Source: Hyalangium versicolor (GTDB taxonomy: Bacteria > Myxococcota > Myxococcia > Myxococcales > Myxococcaceae). From it: a stretch of 64,000 bases of DNA. Shown here piece by piece: positions 47,695 to 56,851 of this stretch (positions are counted from its first letter, which is position 1; the number at the start of each line of letters is the position of its first letter). Location: positions 248,001-312,000 of the forward strand of contig NZ_JAHXBF010000005.1 in the NCBI RefSeq assembly GCF_020103695.1, in the 5' to 3' direction. Both the position numbers and the translations under genes were made by a program. The notes beneath the pieces were generated by a model. The model saw only the letters and a program-made list of their open reading frames with translations. It made no database searches and had not been told where the DNA came from.

Positions 47695-47724
47695 ACCCTA
47701 GACACCGGTTATTCCGGCAGTCAA
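47695..47724 (-). promoter_or_regulatory. Sigma-70 type promoter candidate for rpsA
   Basis: On the minus strand, TTGACT (47724-47719) and TAGGGT (47700-47695) are separated by 18 bases. A start site near 47688 would give a leader of about 110 bases, long enough for the feedback control by S1 known from other bacteria. Confidence 0.5.
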
Positions 47725-47898
47725 GCGAGCACGCGTTTACTGTGATGAAAGACCGATAGGGCGCGCCCGAGGGCTGGTTGGCTCCTGGGGTACCCTTCTG
47801 CCACACCCTGGCGGACCGGACGCGCTTCCCGGCCCGTGTGGGGTCCTCTCCTTTTATGAACGCGCTCCCCCCGGGGCAACATGTCCGAGGGGATGGCC

Positions 47899-47921
47899 CG
47901 GGCAGGTGGGATGCTTGCCCG
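47899..47921 (-). terminator. Possible terminator of the porin gene
   Basis: CGGGCA (47899-47904) and TGCCCG (47916-47921) pair with an 11-base loop, about 37 bases after the porin stop on the minus strand. The stem is short and no T-run follows. Confidence 0.4.
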
Positions 47922-47957
47922 CCCGCCCGAGAGGCATGAAGACGACTGGGACGGCGA

Positions 47958-49355
47958 CTAGAACCACCACTCGGCGCGCGCGCCCAGGTAGTGACCGAAG
48001 GTGCGAGGACCGAACGTGGCGATGTACGGGGAGACCGCGAGTCCGGCGGCCCCGGCATTACGCGCCGCCTCATTATAGACGGCCAGGGTGTAGATGAAGC
48101 GCAGGTGCGGACGCGCCCAGGCCGAGCGCTCACCCGACGGCACGAGCGTGGGGGCGATGGAGAACTTCACCTCGCCCGGCATGCCCGGATCGTCCACGCC
48201 CTCGGGGATCTCCTGCTTGAACGTCTGGTAGGACAGCTCGTTGATCAGGTGGAAGTGGTCGGTGAAGTACACGAAGGTGCGAACGCCCGCGGCGAAGACG
48301 GAGCTCTCGTTGGAGGCCGTGCCGAGCAGCCGGGGGCCGTCCGCGGCGCCCTTGCTGGACTGGAAGAGGGCGTAGGCGTTGAGGGTGAACATCGGGTTCA
48401 CGTTGAAGAGGAAGTGATCCACCGCCTCGAAGCCCAGCGCGCCGGAGAACTTGCCATCCTCGTTCGCCAGACCCTGGGTGTCCCAGGTGCCGGACTTGTT
48501 GAAGGCGCCGTTGGCGATGCCGCCGCCCACGCGCAGGGCCAGCTCGTTGAAGCTGCCGTTGCCCAGATCCAGGCGGCCCTTCACGCCACCCACGTAGCCG
48601 ATGTCGGAAGGCGCCGCGGCCTCACCACCGATGGTCGCCCGGGCGGCGGGCAGATAGTGGAACTGCCCCATGAAGGTGACCGAGTGCTTATCCTGCACCG
48701 GCAGCACGTACTGGGCGACGAACACCGTGCGCTGACGGGTGATCGACGAGGTGGAGTCGTCCGCGTTGATGACGTCCAGCGGGCCGCCCGTCTTCATCAG
48801 CACCGCCAGGTCCAGGCCCTTGTACTTGGCGCCGAAGCCCTGCGCGCTGAGATCGTTGAAGAAGAAGTAGTCAGCGATGTGGATGTCCGTGCTGCGGTAG
48901 AAGCGCGTGCCGACCCAGATCCTCAGATCCGGCACCAGGTTGCCCGTCTCGAGGTAGGCCTGGAACAGCTCGATGCGCAGCTTGTCCGTGAAGTTGTTGG
49001 AGAAGGCGGTGATGAAGGAGCCGTTGGTGGGGAACATCGACGGCGTGAGCACGAGCTGGAACCACGGCTTCGTGGGATCGTCCGCCACCGGCTTGACGAT
49101 GTTCAGCTTGAGGGTGGGCTCGAGGTAGTCACCCTCCTCGAGGCGGCCGCCCAGCGTGTTGCCCAGCAGGTTCATCGACAAGCCGTGCACGAATCGGCCG
49201 CTCTGGGGATTCCAGGCGGTGCCGATGCGGCCGTACATACCGAATTCAAAGGGTCCAGATTCGAGCCCCGCCATCGCGGTAGAGGGAACCGCGACCAAAG
49301 CCAACACAGCGAGCAGCGAATTCACACAGGAACGCAGTCTTCGAGCAGAAAGCAC
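47958..49355 (-). CDS. Outer membrane porin, probably for carbohydrates
   Basis: Outer membrane beta-barrel protein of 465 residues with a signal peptide (residues about 10-31, cleavage near T-A-M-A-G). The mature part alternates short amphipathic strands and ends in the aromatic signature W-W-F, as in proteins assembled by the Bam complex. Phrases such as Y-G-R-I-G and the strand order resemble maltoporin (LamB)-like proteins. It is divergent from a sugar ABC importer, so it probably admits the same sugar. GTG 49355 has GGGAG seven bases upstream; the frame is open further but gives no export signal. Confidence 0.82.
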   Translation of the reverse strand: MLSARRLRSCVNSLLAVLALVAVPSTAMAGLESGPFEFGMYGRIGTAWNPQSGRFVHGLSMNLLGNTLGGRLEEGDYLEPTLKLNIVKPVADDPTKPWFQLVLTPSMFPTNGSFITAFSNNFTDKLRIELFQAYLETGNLVPDLRIWVGTRFYRSTDIHIADYFFFNDLSAQGFGAKYKGLDLAVLMKTGGPLDVINADDSTSSITRQRTVFVAQYVLPVQDKHSVTFMGQFHYLPAARATIGGEAAAPSDIGYVGGVKGRLDLGNGSFNELALRVGGGIANGAFNKSGTWDTQGLANEDGKFSGALGFEAVDHFLFNVNPMFTLNAYALFQSSKGAADGPRLLGTASNESSVFAAGVRTFVYFTDHFHLINELSYQTFKQEIPEGVDDPGMPGEVKFSIAPTLVPSGERSAWARPHLRFIYTLAVYNEAARNAGAAGLAVSPYIATFGPRTFGHYLGARAEWWF

Positions 49356-49446
49356 GATACAGCTCCCAAGATGTTGAGGATGTGTGGAGTACGCCGAGGA
49401 GAGGGGGTTCTCCACGGTAGGGCCCCGACGAGCCGCGCCCCTCATA

Positions 49447-49497
49447 AAGCCTGATAGTTCACAGAATCAAGCCTGATGATCATGGGAAAAACATGAT
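49447..49497. promoter_or_regulatory. Repeats and palindromes in the porin/importer divergent region
   Basis: Two copies of AAGCCTGAT (49447-49455 and 49469-49477) lie 22 bases apart, two helical turns, so a dimer could bind one face. Directly after follows the palindrome ATGATCAT (49476-49483) and the inverted repeat ATCATG/CATGAT (49479-49484 and 49492-49497). Position between the divergent porin and importer genes suggests regulator binding sites. Confidence 0.5.
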
Positions 49498-49549
49498 ACG
49501 CATCCGCTGCCCACGTCGGGGCGGCGACATTGGCCGCAATGACTTGCTG

Positions 49550-49564
49550 CGTCAATCATTGACG
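49550..49564. promoter_or_regulatory. 15-base perfect palindrome upstream of the sugar importer
   Basis: CGTCAATCATTGACG with a central C, 75 bases before the binding-protein start. Size and symmetry are typical of operators for LacI or GntR-type dimers. No regulator gene of that kind is in the window. Confidence 0.55.
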
Positions 49565-49638
49565 GGCCGCGTCAGTTCGCTCGGAATCGCGGCCCGCGTC
49601 CCAACCCCGGGGCGCCTCCGCTGGGAGGAAGACTCGCA

Positions 49639-50904
<1,266 letters not shown>

Positions 50905-50911
50905 AAGGGCG

Positions 50912-51859
50912 GTGATGACCCGCTCTACGACTCCGGTTGCCAACAGCACGGTCACGGGTGAGCCCGAGGCTCCTCCCTCCGCGCTCATCCGCCAACGAAC
51001 CCGCGCTGCATGGATGTTCCTCGCGCCCACGCTGATCGTCATGGGCCTGGTCGCGGGATGGCCCCTGGCTCGCACGTTCTGGTTCGCGTTCACGGACGCG
51101 AACCTGACGGACCTGGGGGCCTCGCAGTTCGTGGGGCTGGACAGCCTCCAGTACGTCCTGGAGGACCCGGACTGGTGGACCACGGTGTGGACCACCTTCC
51201 GGTTCACCTTCGTCTCGGTGTTCCTCGAGACGGTCCTGGGGATGGTCATCGCCCTGGCGCTGCACGCGAAGTTCAGCGGCCGGGGCGTGCTTCGCGCCGC
51301 GGTGCTGGTGCCCTGGGCCATTCCCACCGTTGTCTCCGCGAGGATGTGGGCGTGGATGTTCAATGACATCTACGGTGTCGTGAACGCGATCTTCCTGAAG
51401 CTGGGGCTCATCCACGAGGCGCTGGCCTGGACGGCGGAGCCGGGCCTGTCGTTCGCGGCGGTGGTTGCCGTGGACGTGTGGAAGACGACGCCCTTCATGG
51501 CGCTGCTGATTCTCGCGGCGCTGCAGATGCTGCCGGACGACATCTACGAGGCGGCGCGCATCGACGGGGCGGGACCGATCCGGGTCTTCTTCCAGGTGAC
51601 GCTGCCGCTGCTCCGGGGACCGCTGATGGTGGCCATCATCTTCCGCATGCTGGACGCGCTGCGCGTGTTCGACGTGTTCTTCGTGCTCACGGGAGGTAGC
51701 ACGGAGACGATGCCGATGGCGGGCTACGCTCGGCAGCGGATGTTCGAGTACCAGGAGATTGGTGTGGGCTCTGCTTCCGCAGCGCTCTTGTTCGCGATCA
51801 TCGCCCTGTTCACCGCCGTCTATATGGTGGTCGGACGGGTGAAGCTCACGGAGGCCTAG
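50912..51859 (+). CDS. Sugar ABC transporter permease (MalF-like)
   Basis: First membrane subunit of the importer, 315 residues, six membrane helices. The cytoplasmic EAA loop that docks the ATPase is E-A-A-R-I-D-G-A followed by F-F-x-x-T-L-P-L-L-R-G-P (about residues 213-235). It starts seven bases after the binding-protein stop (GTG 50912 or ATG 50915) and ends three bases before the next permease gene. Confidence 0.93.
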   Translation: MMTRSTTPVANSTVTGEPEAPPSALIRQRTRAAWMFLAPTLIVMGLVAGWPLARTFWFAFTDANLTDLGASQFVGLDSLQYVLEDPDWWTTVWTTFRFTFVSVFLETVLGMVIALALHAKFSGRGVLRAAVLVPWAIPTVVSARMWAWMFNDIYGVVNAIFLKLGLIHEALAWTAEPGLSFAAVVAVDVWKTTPFMALLILAALQMLPDDIYEAARIDGAGPIRVFFQVTLPLLRGPLMVAIIFRMLDALRVFDVFFVLTGGSTETMPMAGYARQRMFEYQEIGVGSASAALLFAIIALFTAVYMVVGRVKLTEA

Positions 51860-51862
51860 GAC

Positions 51863-52687
51863 ATGCGCTGGGTGAAGAAGATCGCGTTCTGGTTTCTGCT
51901 GGCGGTGATCACCGTCTACACGCTGTTCCCCTTCTACTGGGCGATCGTCTCGTCCCTGAAGACGGGCAGCGCGCTGTTCGAAGTGGACCCCTGGCCGAAG
52001 GAGCCCGCGTGGAGCAACTACGTGGCCGTCTTCACGGCGCAGCCCTTCGGGCAGAACATCTTCAACTCCGTCATCGTCGCCACGGCGGTGGTGGTGCTGT
52101 CGCTGCTGCTGGGGCTGACGGCCTCGTTCGCTCTGGCGCGCATCGAGTTCCGGGGGCGAGGGCTGTTGCTGCTCATGGTGCTCGGCGTGTCCATGTTCCC
52201 GCAGATCGCCGTGCTGTCGGGCATGTTCGAGCTGGTGCGCGCCCTGGGCTTCTACAACAAGCTGCCCGCGCTGATCGTCTCGAACCTGATCCTCACCCTG
52301 CCCTTCACGGTCTGGGTGCTGACCACGTTCATGCGCGAGTTGCCCAAGGAGTTGGAGGAGGCGGCCATCGTCGATGGCGCCACTCCGACGACGATCGTCT
52401 TCCGCGTGTTCCTGCCGCTGCTGGGGCCCGCCATGGCGACGACGGGGCTGCTGGCGTTCATCGCCGCATGGAACGAGTTCCTCTTCGCGCTCACCTTCAC
52501 CCAGTCCGACCACGTGCGGACGGTGCCGGTGGCCATCGCCCTCTTCAGCGGTGGCAGCGCGTTCGAGACGCCTTGGGGCCTCATCATGGCTGCCTCGGTG
52601 ATCGTCACGGTGCCGCTGGTGGTACTGGTGCTGATCTTCCAGCGGAAGATCGTCTCCGGCCTCACCGCCGGCGCGGTGAAGGGCTGA
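51863..52687 (+). CDS. Sugar ABC transporter permease (MalG-like)
   Basis: Second membrane subunit, 274 residues, six membrane helices, with the N-terminal helix V-I-T-V-Y-T-L-F-P-F-Y-W typical of MalG proteins and an EAA loop E-E-A-A-I-V-D-G-A followed by L-P-L-L-G-P (about residues 167-190). No ATP-binding subunit gene follows; a shared MalK-type ATPase elsewhere on the chromosome is probably used. Confidence 0.93.
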   Translation: MRWVKKIAFWFLLAVITVYTLFPFYWAIVSSLKTGSALFEVDPWPKEPAWSNYVAVFTAQPFGQNIFNSVIVATAVVVLSLLLGLTASFALARIEFRGRGLLLLMVLGVSMFPQIAVLSGMFELVRALGFYNKLPALIVSNLILTLPFTVWVLTTFMRELPKELEEAAIVDGATPTTIVFRVFLPLLGPAMATTGLLAFIAAWNEFLFALTFTQSDHVRTVPVAIALFSGGSAFETPWGLIMAASVIVTVPLVVLVLIFQRKIVSGLTAGAVKG

Positions 52688-52762
52688 CACGGGGCGTAGG
52701 CCCCTCTGCGCTCGTCCGCTGCGCTTGACCCTGGAGTGCTTGTGGGACAGTCTGCCCGCCCC

Positions 52763-53665
52763 ATGTTGCTCTCTCGCACGCTGAGTGCGAACACCGGGAC
52801 CCGTCCCTGGCCAGGCGTCAGATGGCTCGTCGTGCTTGGCCTGATGGTTGTCTGTGCCTGCACCGAGCGAGCCTCTCCACCGCCTGCTCCTGTGGCGCCG
52901 AGGCTGGTCTCTCTCTCCCCTGCCATCACCGAGGTGTTGTTCTCGATTGGTGCGGGGGACCAGGTGGTCGGCATCTCGAACTATTGCGACTTCCCGCCGG
53001 AGGCCATCCGGCTTCCTCGAGCGGGTACCGCGCTCACGCCCGCCTACGAGGCGCTGGCAGGACTGCGCCCGACCCGGATCATCAGTGAGCGCACCCTGAA
53101 TTCGCGAGAGCAGGAACTGGCCGCGATCGCGCCCACCGAGTTGCTGTCGTGGCACAGCCTCGACGACATCGTGGAGAGCACTCGCAAGCTGGGACAGTGG
53201 ACGGGTCACCAGGACCGAGCCGAAGAGCTCGCTCGCCGGCTGAAGGAGACGCTGTCGCGCCGCGCCCCACCCAATGCGCCTCGCGTGCTGCTCGTGATCG
53301 GAGGCACGCAGGAGCTCTCCAGCATCTGGTACATGAAGCCCAACTCCCTTCATGGTGCAGCGCTGGAGGCGGCCGGGGCCCGCAACATCATCGAGACGCC
53401 CTCCTCGGGGCCGCCCAACCTCTCGATGGAGCGCGTCATCGAACTCAATCCCGATGCCATCCTCGTCCTGGTGTCCGGTGAGTTGGATGAGGCGGCGCGG
53501 CAGAGCTATCTGGATGCCTGGAAGAAGCTCTCCACCCTCAAGGCCGTTCGGTGTGACGCGGTCCGGATCATCTCGGGCAAGGGGGTGCAATCCGTAGGCC
53601 CCCGCATCCTCGAGCTCGTCGAGCGGCTCCGTCAGGAACTGCCTTCCGTGCCCTGTGCCAAGTGA
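52763..53665 (+). CDS. ABC transporter substrate-binding lipoprotein, probably for vitamin B12 (BtuF-like)
   Basis: Periplasmic binding lipoprotein of 300 residues with a two-lobe fold of the metal-chelate/B12 class. The lipobox is V-V-C-A-C (Cys near residue 34). Family features are R-L-V-S-L-S-P-A-I-T-E-V-L-F near the mature N-terminus and G-L-R-P-T-R-I-I after it. The genes that follow encode the ATPase, the permease and a cobyrinate-processing enzyme, so a corrinoid is the likely ligand. ATG 52763 is used; GTG 52736 would give a longer leader peptide. No cobalamin riboswitch is seen upstream. Confidence 0.85.
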   Translation: MLLSRTLSANTGTRPWPGVRWLVVLGLMVVCACTERASPPPAPVAPRLVSLSPAITEVLFSIGAGDQVVGISNYCDFPPEAIRLPRAGTALTPAYEALAGLRPTRIISERTLNSREQELAAIAPTELLSWHSLDDIVESTRKLGQWTGHQDRAEELARRLKETLSRRAPPNAPRVLLVIGGTQELSSIWYMKPNSLHGAALEAAGARNIIETPSSGPPNLSMERVIELNPDAILVLVSGELDEAARQSYLDAWKKLSTLKAVRCDAVRIISGKGVQSVGPRILELVERLRQELPSVPCAK

Positions 53666-53678
53666 TCCTGCTCCGACG

Positions 53679-54467
53679 ATGCTGGATCTTCAGCAAGTCA
53701 CCCTGCACCAAGGCACGAGCACCGTCCTCGATGATGTCTCGCTGCGGATGTCGCCCTCGGACTTCATCGCCGTCGTGGGCCCCAATGGGGCGGGCAAGAG
53801 CACCCTGCTGCGGGTAGCGCTCGGCTTGCTGCGGCCGACCTCCGGGACGGTCCGGGTGGAGGGAGTCCCCGTCCATCATCTCGCGGCACACGAGCGTGCG
53901 GCGCGGTTGGCATGGTTGCCTCAGCGGCTCGGCATCACCGAACCCATCCCGGTCCTCGAGTTGGTGGCCGCGGCACGCTACCGGTTCCCCGAGTCCCATG
54001 CGGCTTCGCTGGAGGCGGCTCGTTCCGCGCTGGAGCGGGTGCAGGCCAGCGCTTTCGCCTCTCGGACGTACACCCAGCTCTCGGGCGGTGAACAACAGAA
54101 GGTGGCCATCGCGGCATTGCTCTCCCAGGAGCCCCGGCTGGTGCTGATGGATGAGCCCGCCAGCTACCTGGATCCCGCGCAACAGATAGAGCTCTACCGA
54201 CTCGTCGGCCAGCTGTGGCGCGCGGGGCTGGGGATTCTGTGCGTCACGCATGACGTCAACGTCCTCTCCCACGCGGTGGAGCCCGAGGAGTCGCGGCGGA
54301 TCCAAGTGGTGGGACTCGAGGCCGGGAGGATTCGGTTCACAGCCCGCTACGACGCGCCGGAGCTCGGCGAACAGCTTGGCAGCCTGTTCCGGGTGGAGGT
54401 CCAGTCGGTCCAGCTTCACGGACGACGGTTCTTCGCCAGCGGTCCGCTCTCGGCGAGGCAGCCATGA
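53679..54467 (+). CDS. ABC transporter ATP-binding protein (BtuD/FecE type)
   Basis: ATPase of 262 residues energising the corrinoid-type importer. Walker A is GPNGAGKST (about residues 34-42), the ABC signature LSGGEQQ (about 133-139), Walker B L-V-L-M-D-E-P (about 153-159), and the switch His follows in C-V-T-H-D. ATG 53679 fits the family N-terminus; GTG 53655 overlaps the upstream stop and would add eight residues. Stop and next start overlap by four bases. Confidence 0.92.
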   Translation: MLDLQQVTLHQGTSTVLDDVSLRMSPSDFIAVVGPNGAGKSTLLRVALGLLRPTSGTVRVEGVPVHHLAAHERAARLAWLPQRLGITEPIPVLELVAAARYRFPESHAASLEAARSALERVQASAFASRTYTQLSGGEQQKVAIAALLSQEPRLVLMDEPASYLDPAQQIELYRLVGQLWRAGLGILCVTHDVNVLSHAVEPEESRRIQVVGLEAGRIRFTARYDAPELGEQLGSLFRVEVQSVQLHGRRFFASGPLSARQP

Positions 54468-55429
54468 AGAGGCGGATCCTGCTGCTGGTCGTGGTCAGCA
54501 TCGGCATCCTGGTGGCGGCGCCCTTCGTGGGTCCTCCCCTTCCGGCGGGGGCAGAGGACTTCGTCTTCTGGCACCTGCGCATGCCGCGCGTGCTGATGGC
54601 CGTACTGGTGGGGAGCACGCTCTCGCTGGTGGGCGTCGTCTATCAGTCGCTCTTCTCCAACCCACTGGCCGCGCCGAGCACCGTGGGCACCACGGCCGGC
54701 GCGATGCTGGGCGCGGTGGCCGCGCTCGTGCTCGGCGCCAGCTTCCATGCCTGGGGCGTCTCGTTCATCGTCGGCGCCGCATTCCTGGGAGCCATCGGGG
54801 TCAGCCTGCTGGTGGCCGCCATCGCAGCGCGCAGGAGGGTCCGGATCAACGATCTCGTGCTCGCAGGCCTGGCGGTCTCGCTGGCGGCCAGCTCGCTCTC
54901 CACGGGGCTCCAGCAGTCCGCGGACTCGGCCACGTTGGCAGCCGCCATGCAGTGGTCTCTCGGCCACCTTCCCCAGGTGGGCTACCGAGGAGTCCTGATC
55001 CTGTTGCCGTTCTGCCTGATCTCCTGCGCGGGACTGCTGGGGCAGATCCGAAACCTGGAGGCGCTCGCGTGGGGTGAAGAGCTGGCCTATGCCCGCGGCG
55101 TGAACATCCGCAGGCTCCGGGCGAGCGTGATCGGGCTCGCGGCGCTGGGAGTCGCGGCCTGCACCGCCTGGTGTGGTCCCATTGCCTTCGTGGAGCTCAT
55201 CGTGCCTCACCTGGTGCGGCTGGCCCTGGGTGCCAGCAGGCGAATCATCCTTCCCATGTCCGCCGTGACGGGAGCGGCCTTCCTGGCCGCGTGCGATACC
55301 GTGGCGAGGATCCTCATTCCCGGGAGGGATCTGCCGGTGGGCATGCTTACCGCCGCGATGGGAGCGCCGCTCCTGGTCCTCCTTCTCACCCGCCAGGTCC
55401 GCACGCAGGGAGCGATCCATGGAGGCTAG
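54464..55429 (+). CDS. ABC transporter permease of the FecCD/BtuC type
   Basis: Membrane subunit of 321 residues with about ten helices. Conserved FecCD features include R-M-P-R-V-L-M-A-V-L-V-G near the N-terminus, N-P-L-A-A-P-S-x-V-G-T-x-x-G-A, and P-H-L-V-R toward the end. It overlaps the ATPase gene by four bases and the cobyrinate synthase gene by 11 bases, so the importer and the enzyme are translated together. Confidence 0.93.
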   Translation: MKRRILLLVVVSIGILVAAPFVGPPLPAGAEDFVFWHLRMPRVLMAVLVGSTLSLVGVVYQSLFSNPLAAPSTVGTTAGAMLGAVAALVLGASFHAWGVSFIVGAAFLGAIGVSLLVAAIAARRRVRINDLVLAGLAVSLAASSLSTGLQQSADSATLAAAMQWSLGHLPQVGYRGVLILLPFCLISCAGLLGQIRNLEALAWGEELAYARGVNIRRLRASVIGLAALGVAACTAWCGPIAFVELIVPHLVRLALGASRRIILPMSAVTGAAFLAACDTVARILIPGRDLPVGMLTAAMGAPLLVLLLTRQVRTQGAIHGG

Positions 55430-56792
55430 AGCGACGCCCGCCTTCATCATTGCAGGCACGCACAGCGGAGTGGGCAAGACGACGACCAGCCTGATTCTCA
55501 TGGCCGCGCTCCGCGGTCGTGGCTATCAGGTCCAGCCCTTCAAGATCGGGCCCGACTTCATCGATCCCGGGTACCACCGGCGGGTGACCGAGCGGAGCTC
55601 CATCAACCTCGATCTGTGGATGATGGGACTGGCCCCTCTGCGCCGGAGCTTCTCCACGTTTGCCTCCGGGTCGGATGTCGCGATCATCGAGAGCATGGGG
55701 GCGCTCCATGACGGAGAGAACGGGACGAAGGAGCGGGGCAGTGCCAGCTTTCTCGCCAGGAAGCTGGGCATCCCGGTGGTGCTGGTCATCGACATCTGGG
55801 GCATGACCCGAAGCACGGGAGCCGTCCTGAGAGGCTTCATGGACTTCGATCCCCGCGTGCGGATCTCCGGGTTCATCCTCAACCGAGCTGGGAGCAAGCG
55901 GCACTACCAGATGGTGCTCGACTCTCTCCCACCGAAGCTCCAGAAGCTCTCGCTGGGGTACATCCTCCACACCAACGAGCTTGCCATTCCCGAGCGGCAC
56001 CTGGGCCTGCTGACCGTGGAAGAGAACTCGCTCGGAGAGGCCTGGGAGCGGAAGTTGCGAGAGGCCGGGCAGACGCTCGATCTCGAGAACCTGGAGCGGC
56101 GCTTCCGCATCGTCCGGCGGCGAAGGGCCGCAGCCTCTTCTCAGACGCCACGGTTCGCGGCCCGGTGCCGGCTGGCGGTCGCCAGGGATCAGGCCTTCTG
56201 CTTCTATTACCCGGAGAACCTCCAGATGCTGGAGGCGGCCGGGGCGCAGCTTCAGTTCTTCAGCCCGGTGAAGGACGCTCGGCTTCCGCCTGGAACCGAT
56301 GGCCTCTACCTCGGAGGCGGCTACCCCGAGAGCTTCGCGGCGGAGCTGGCACGCAACACGCCCATGCGTGAGGAGATCGCCGCCAGAGCCCACCAGGGAA
56401 TGCCCATCTATGCGGAGTGTGGAGGGCTCATGTACCTGGGGCAAAGCCTCACGGGCTTCGATGGCGCCCGCCACCCCATGGCCTCCGTGCTGCCGCTCGA
56501 CTTCCTGATGGACAGCAAGCACCTCTCCATCAAGTACGTGGAGGTCAAGACAACGCGTCCCACACTCCTGGGGCCCGCCGGCACCACGGCACGCGGCCAG
56601 GAGTTCCATCAGTCTCGAATCCTTCACACTCCCAGGAGTTCGCGTGGCTATCGCGTAACGAGCAGCATGGGAGAGCAATTTAGAGAGGGATTCCTTTGGA
56701 AGAACGTCCTGGGCAGCTATGTTCATCTGCACTTCAGGTCGAACCCTTCCATTCCAGACAACTGGATCAAGAAGTGCCTGGAAAGCCGATAA
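55419..56792 (+). CDS. cobB: Cobyrinic acid a,c-diamide synthase
   Basis: ATP-dependent amidase of 457 residues that amidates the a and c side chains of a corrinoid ring (CobB/CbiA). The N-terminal P-loop domain has GTHSGVGKTTTS (residues 13-24) and K-I-G-P-D-F-I-D-P; the C-terminal class I glutaminase domain has the nucleophile in Y-A-E-C-G-G-L (about 335) and a His in E-F-H-Q-S. Coupling with a BtuFDC-like importer suggests that imported incomplete corrinoids are salvaged and completed. No other cobalamin genes are adjacent. Confidence 0.92.
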   Translation: MEARATPAFIIAGTHSGVGKTTTSLILMAALRGRGYQVQPFKIGPDFIDPGYHRRVTERSSINLDLWMMGLAPLRRSFSTFASGSDVAIIESMGALHDGENGTKERGSASFLARKLGIPVVLVIDIWGMTRSTGAVLRGFMDFDPRVRISGFILNRAGSKRHYQMVLDSLPPKLQKLSLGYILHTNELAIPERHLGLLTVEENSLGEAWERKLREAGQTLDLENLERRFRIVRRRRAAASSQTPRFAARCRLAVARDQAFCFYYPENLQMLEAAGAQLQFFSPVKDARLPPGTDGLYLGGGYPESFAAELARNTPMREEIAARAHQGMPIYAECGGLMYLGQSLTGFDGARHPMASVLPLDFLMDSKHLSIKYVEVKTTRPTLLGPAGTTARGQEFHQSRILHTPRSSRGYRVTSSMGEQFREGFLWKNVLGSYVHLHFRSNPSIPDNWIKKCLESR

Positions 56793-56851
56793 GACATCCT
56801 GCCGCGACCTGAGTGACGAGCCACAGTTCACCCAGACCGGGAGTCACAGGC

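Larger units (their letters stand above)
47580..47957. other. Intergenic stretch of 378 bases upstream of rpsA
   Basis: No gene is seen. It contains the rpsA leader (about 47580-47690), with a small hairpin CCCCA/TGGGG at 47664-47676, the rpsA promoter candidate described separately, and toward 47900 a possible terminator of the porin gene. The middle part (47730-47890) shows nothing recognisable. Confidence 0.7.

Noticed and set aside
52688..52762. Cobalamin riboswitch before the corrinoid importer
   Set aside because: The gap is only about 75 bases and shows no B12-box-like sequence.
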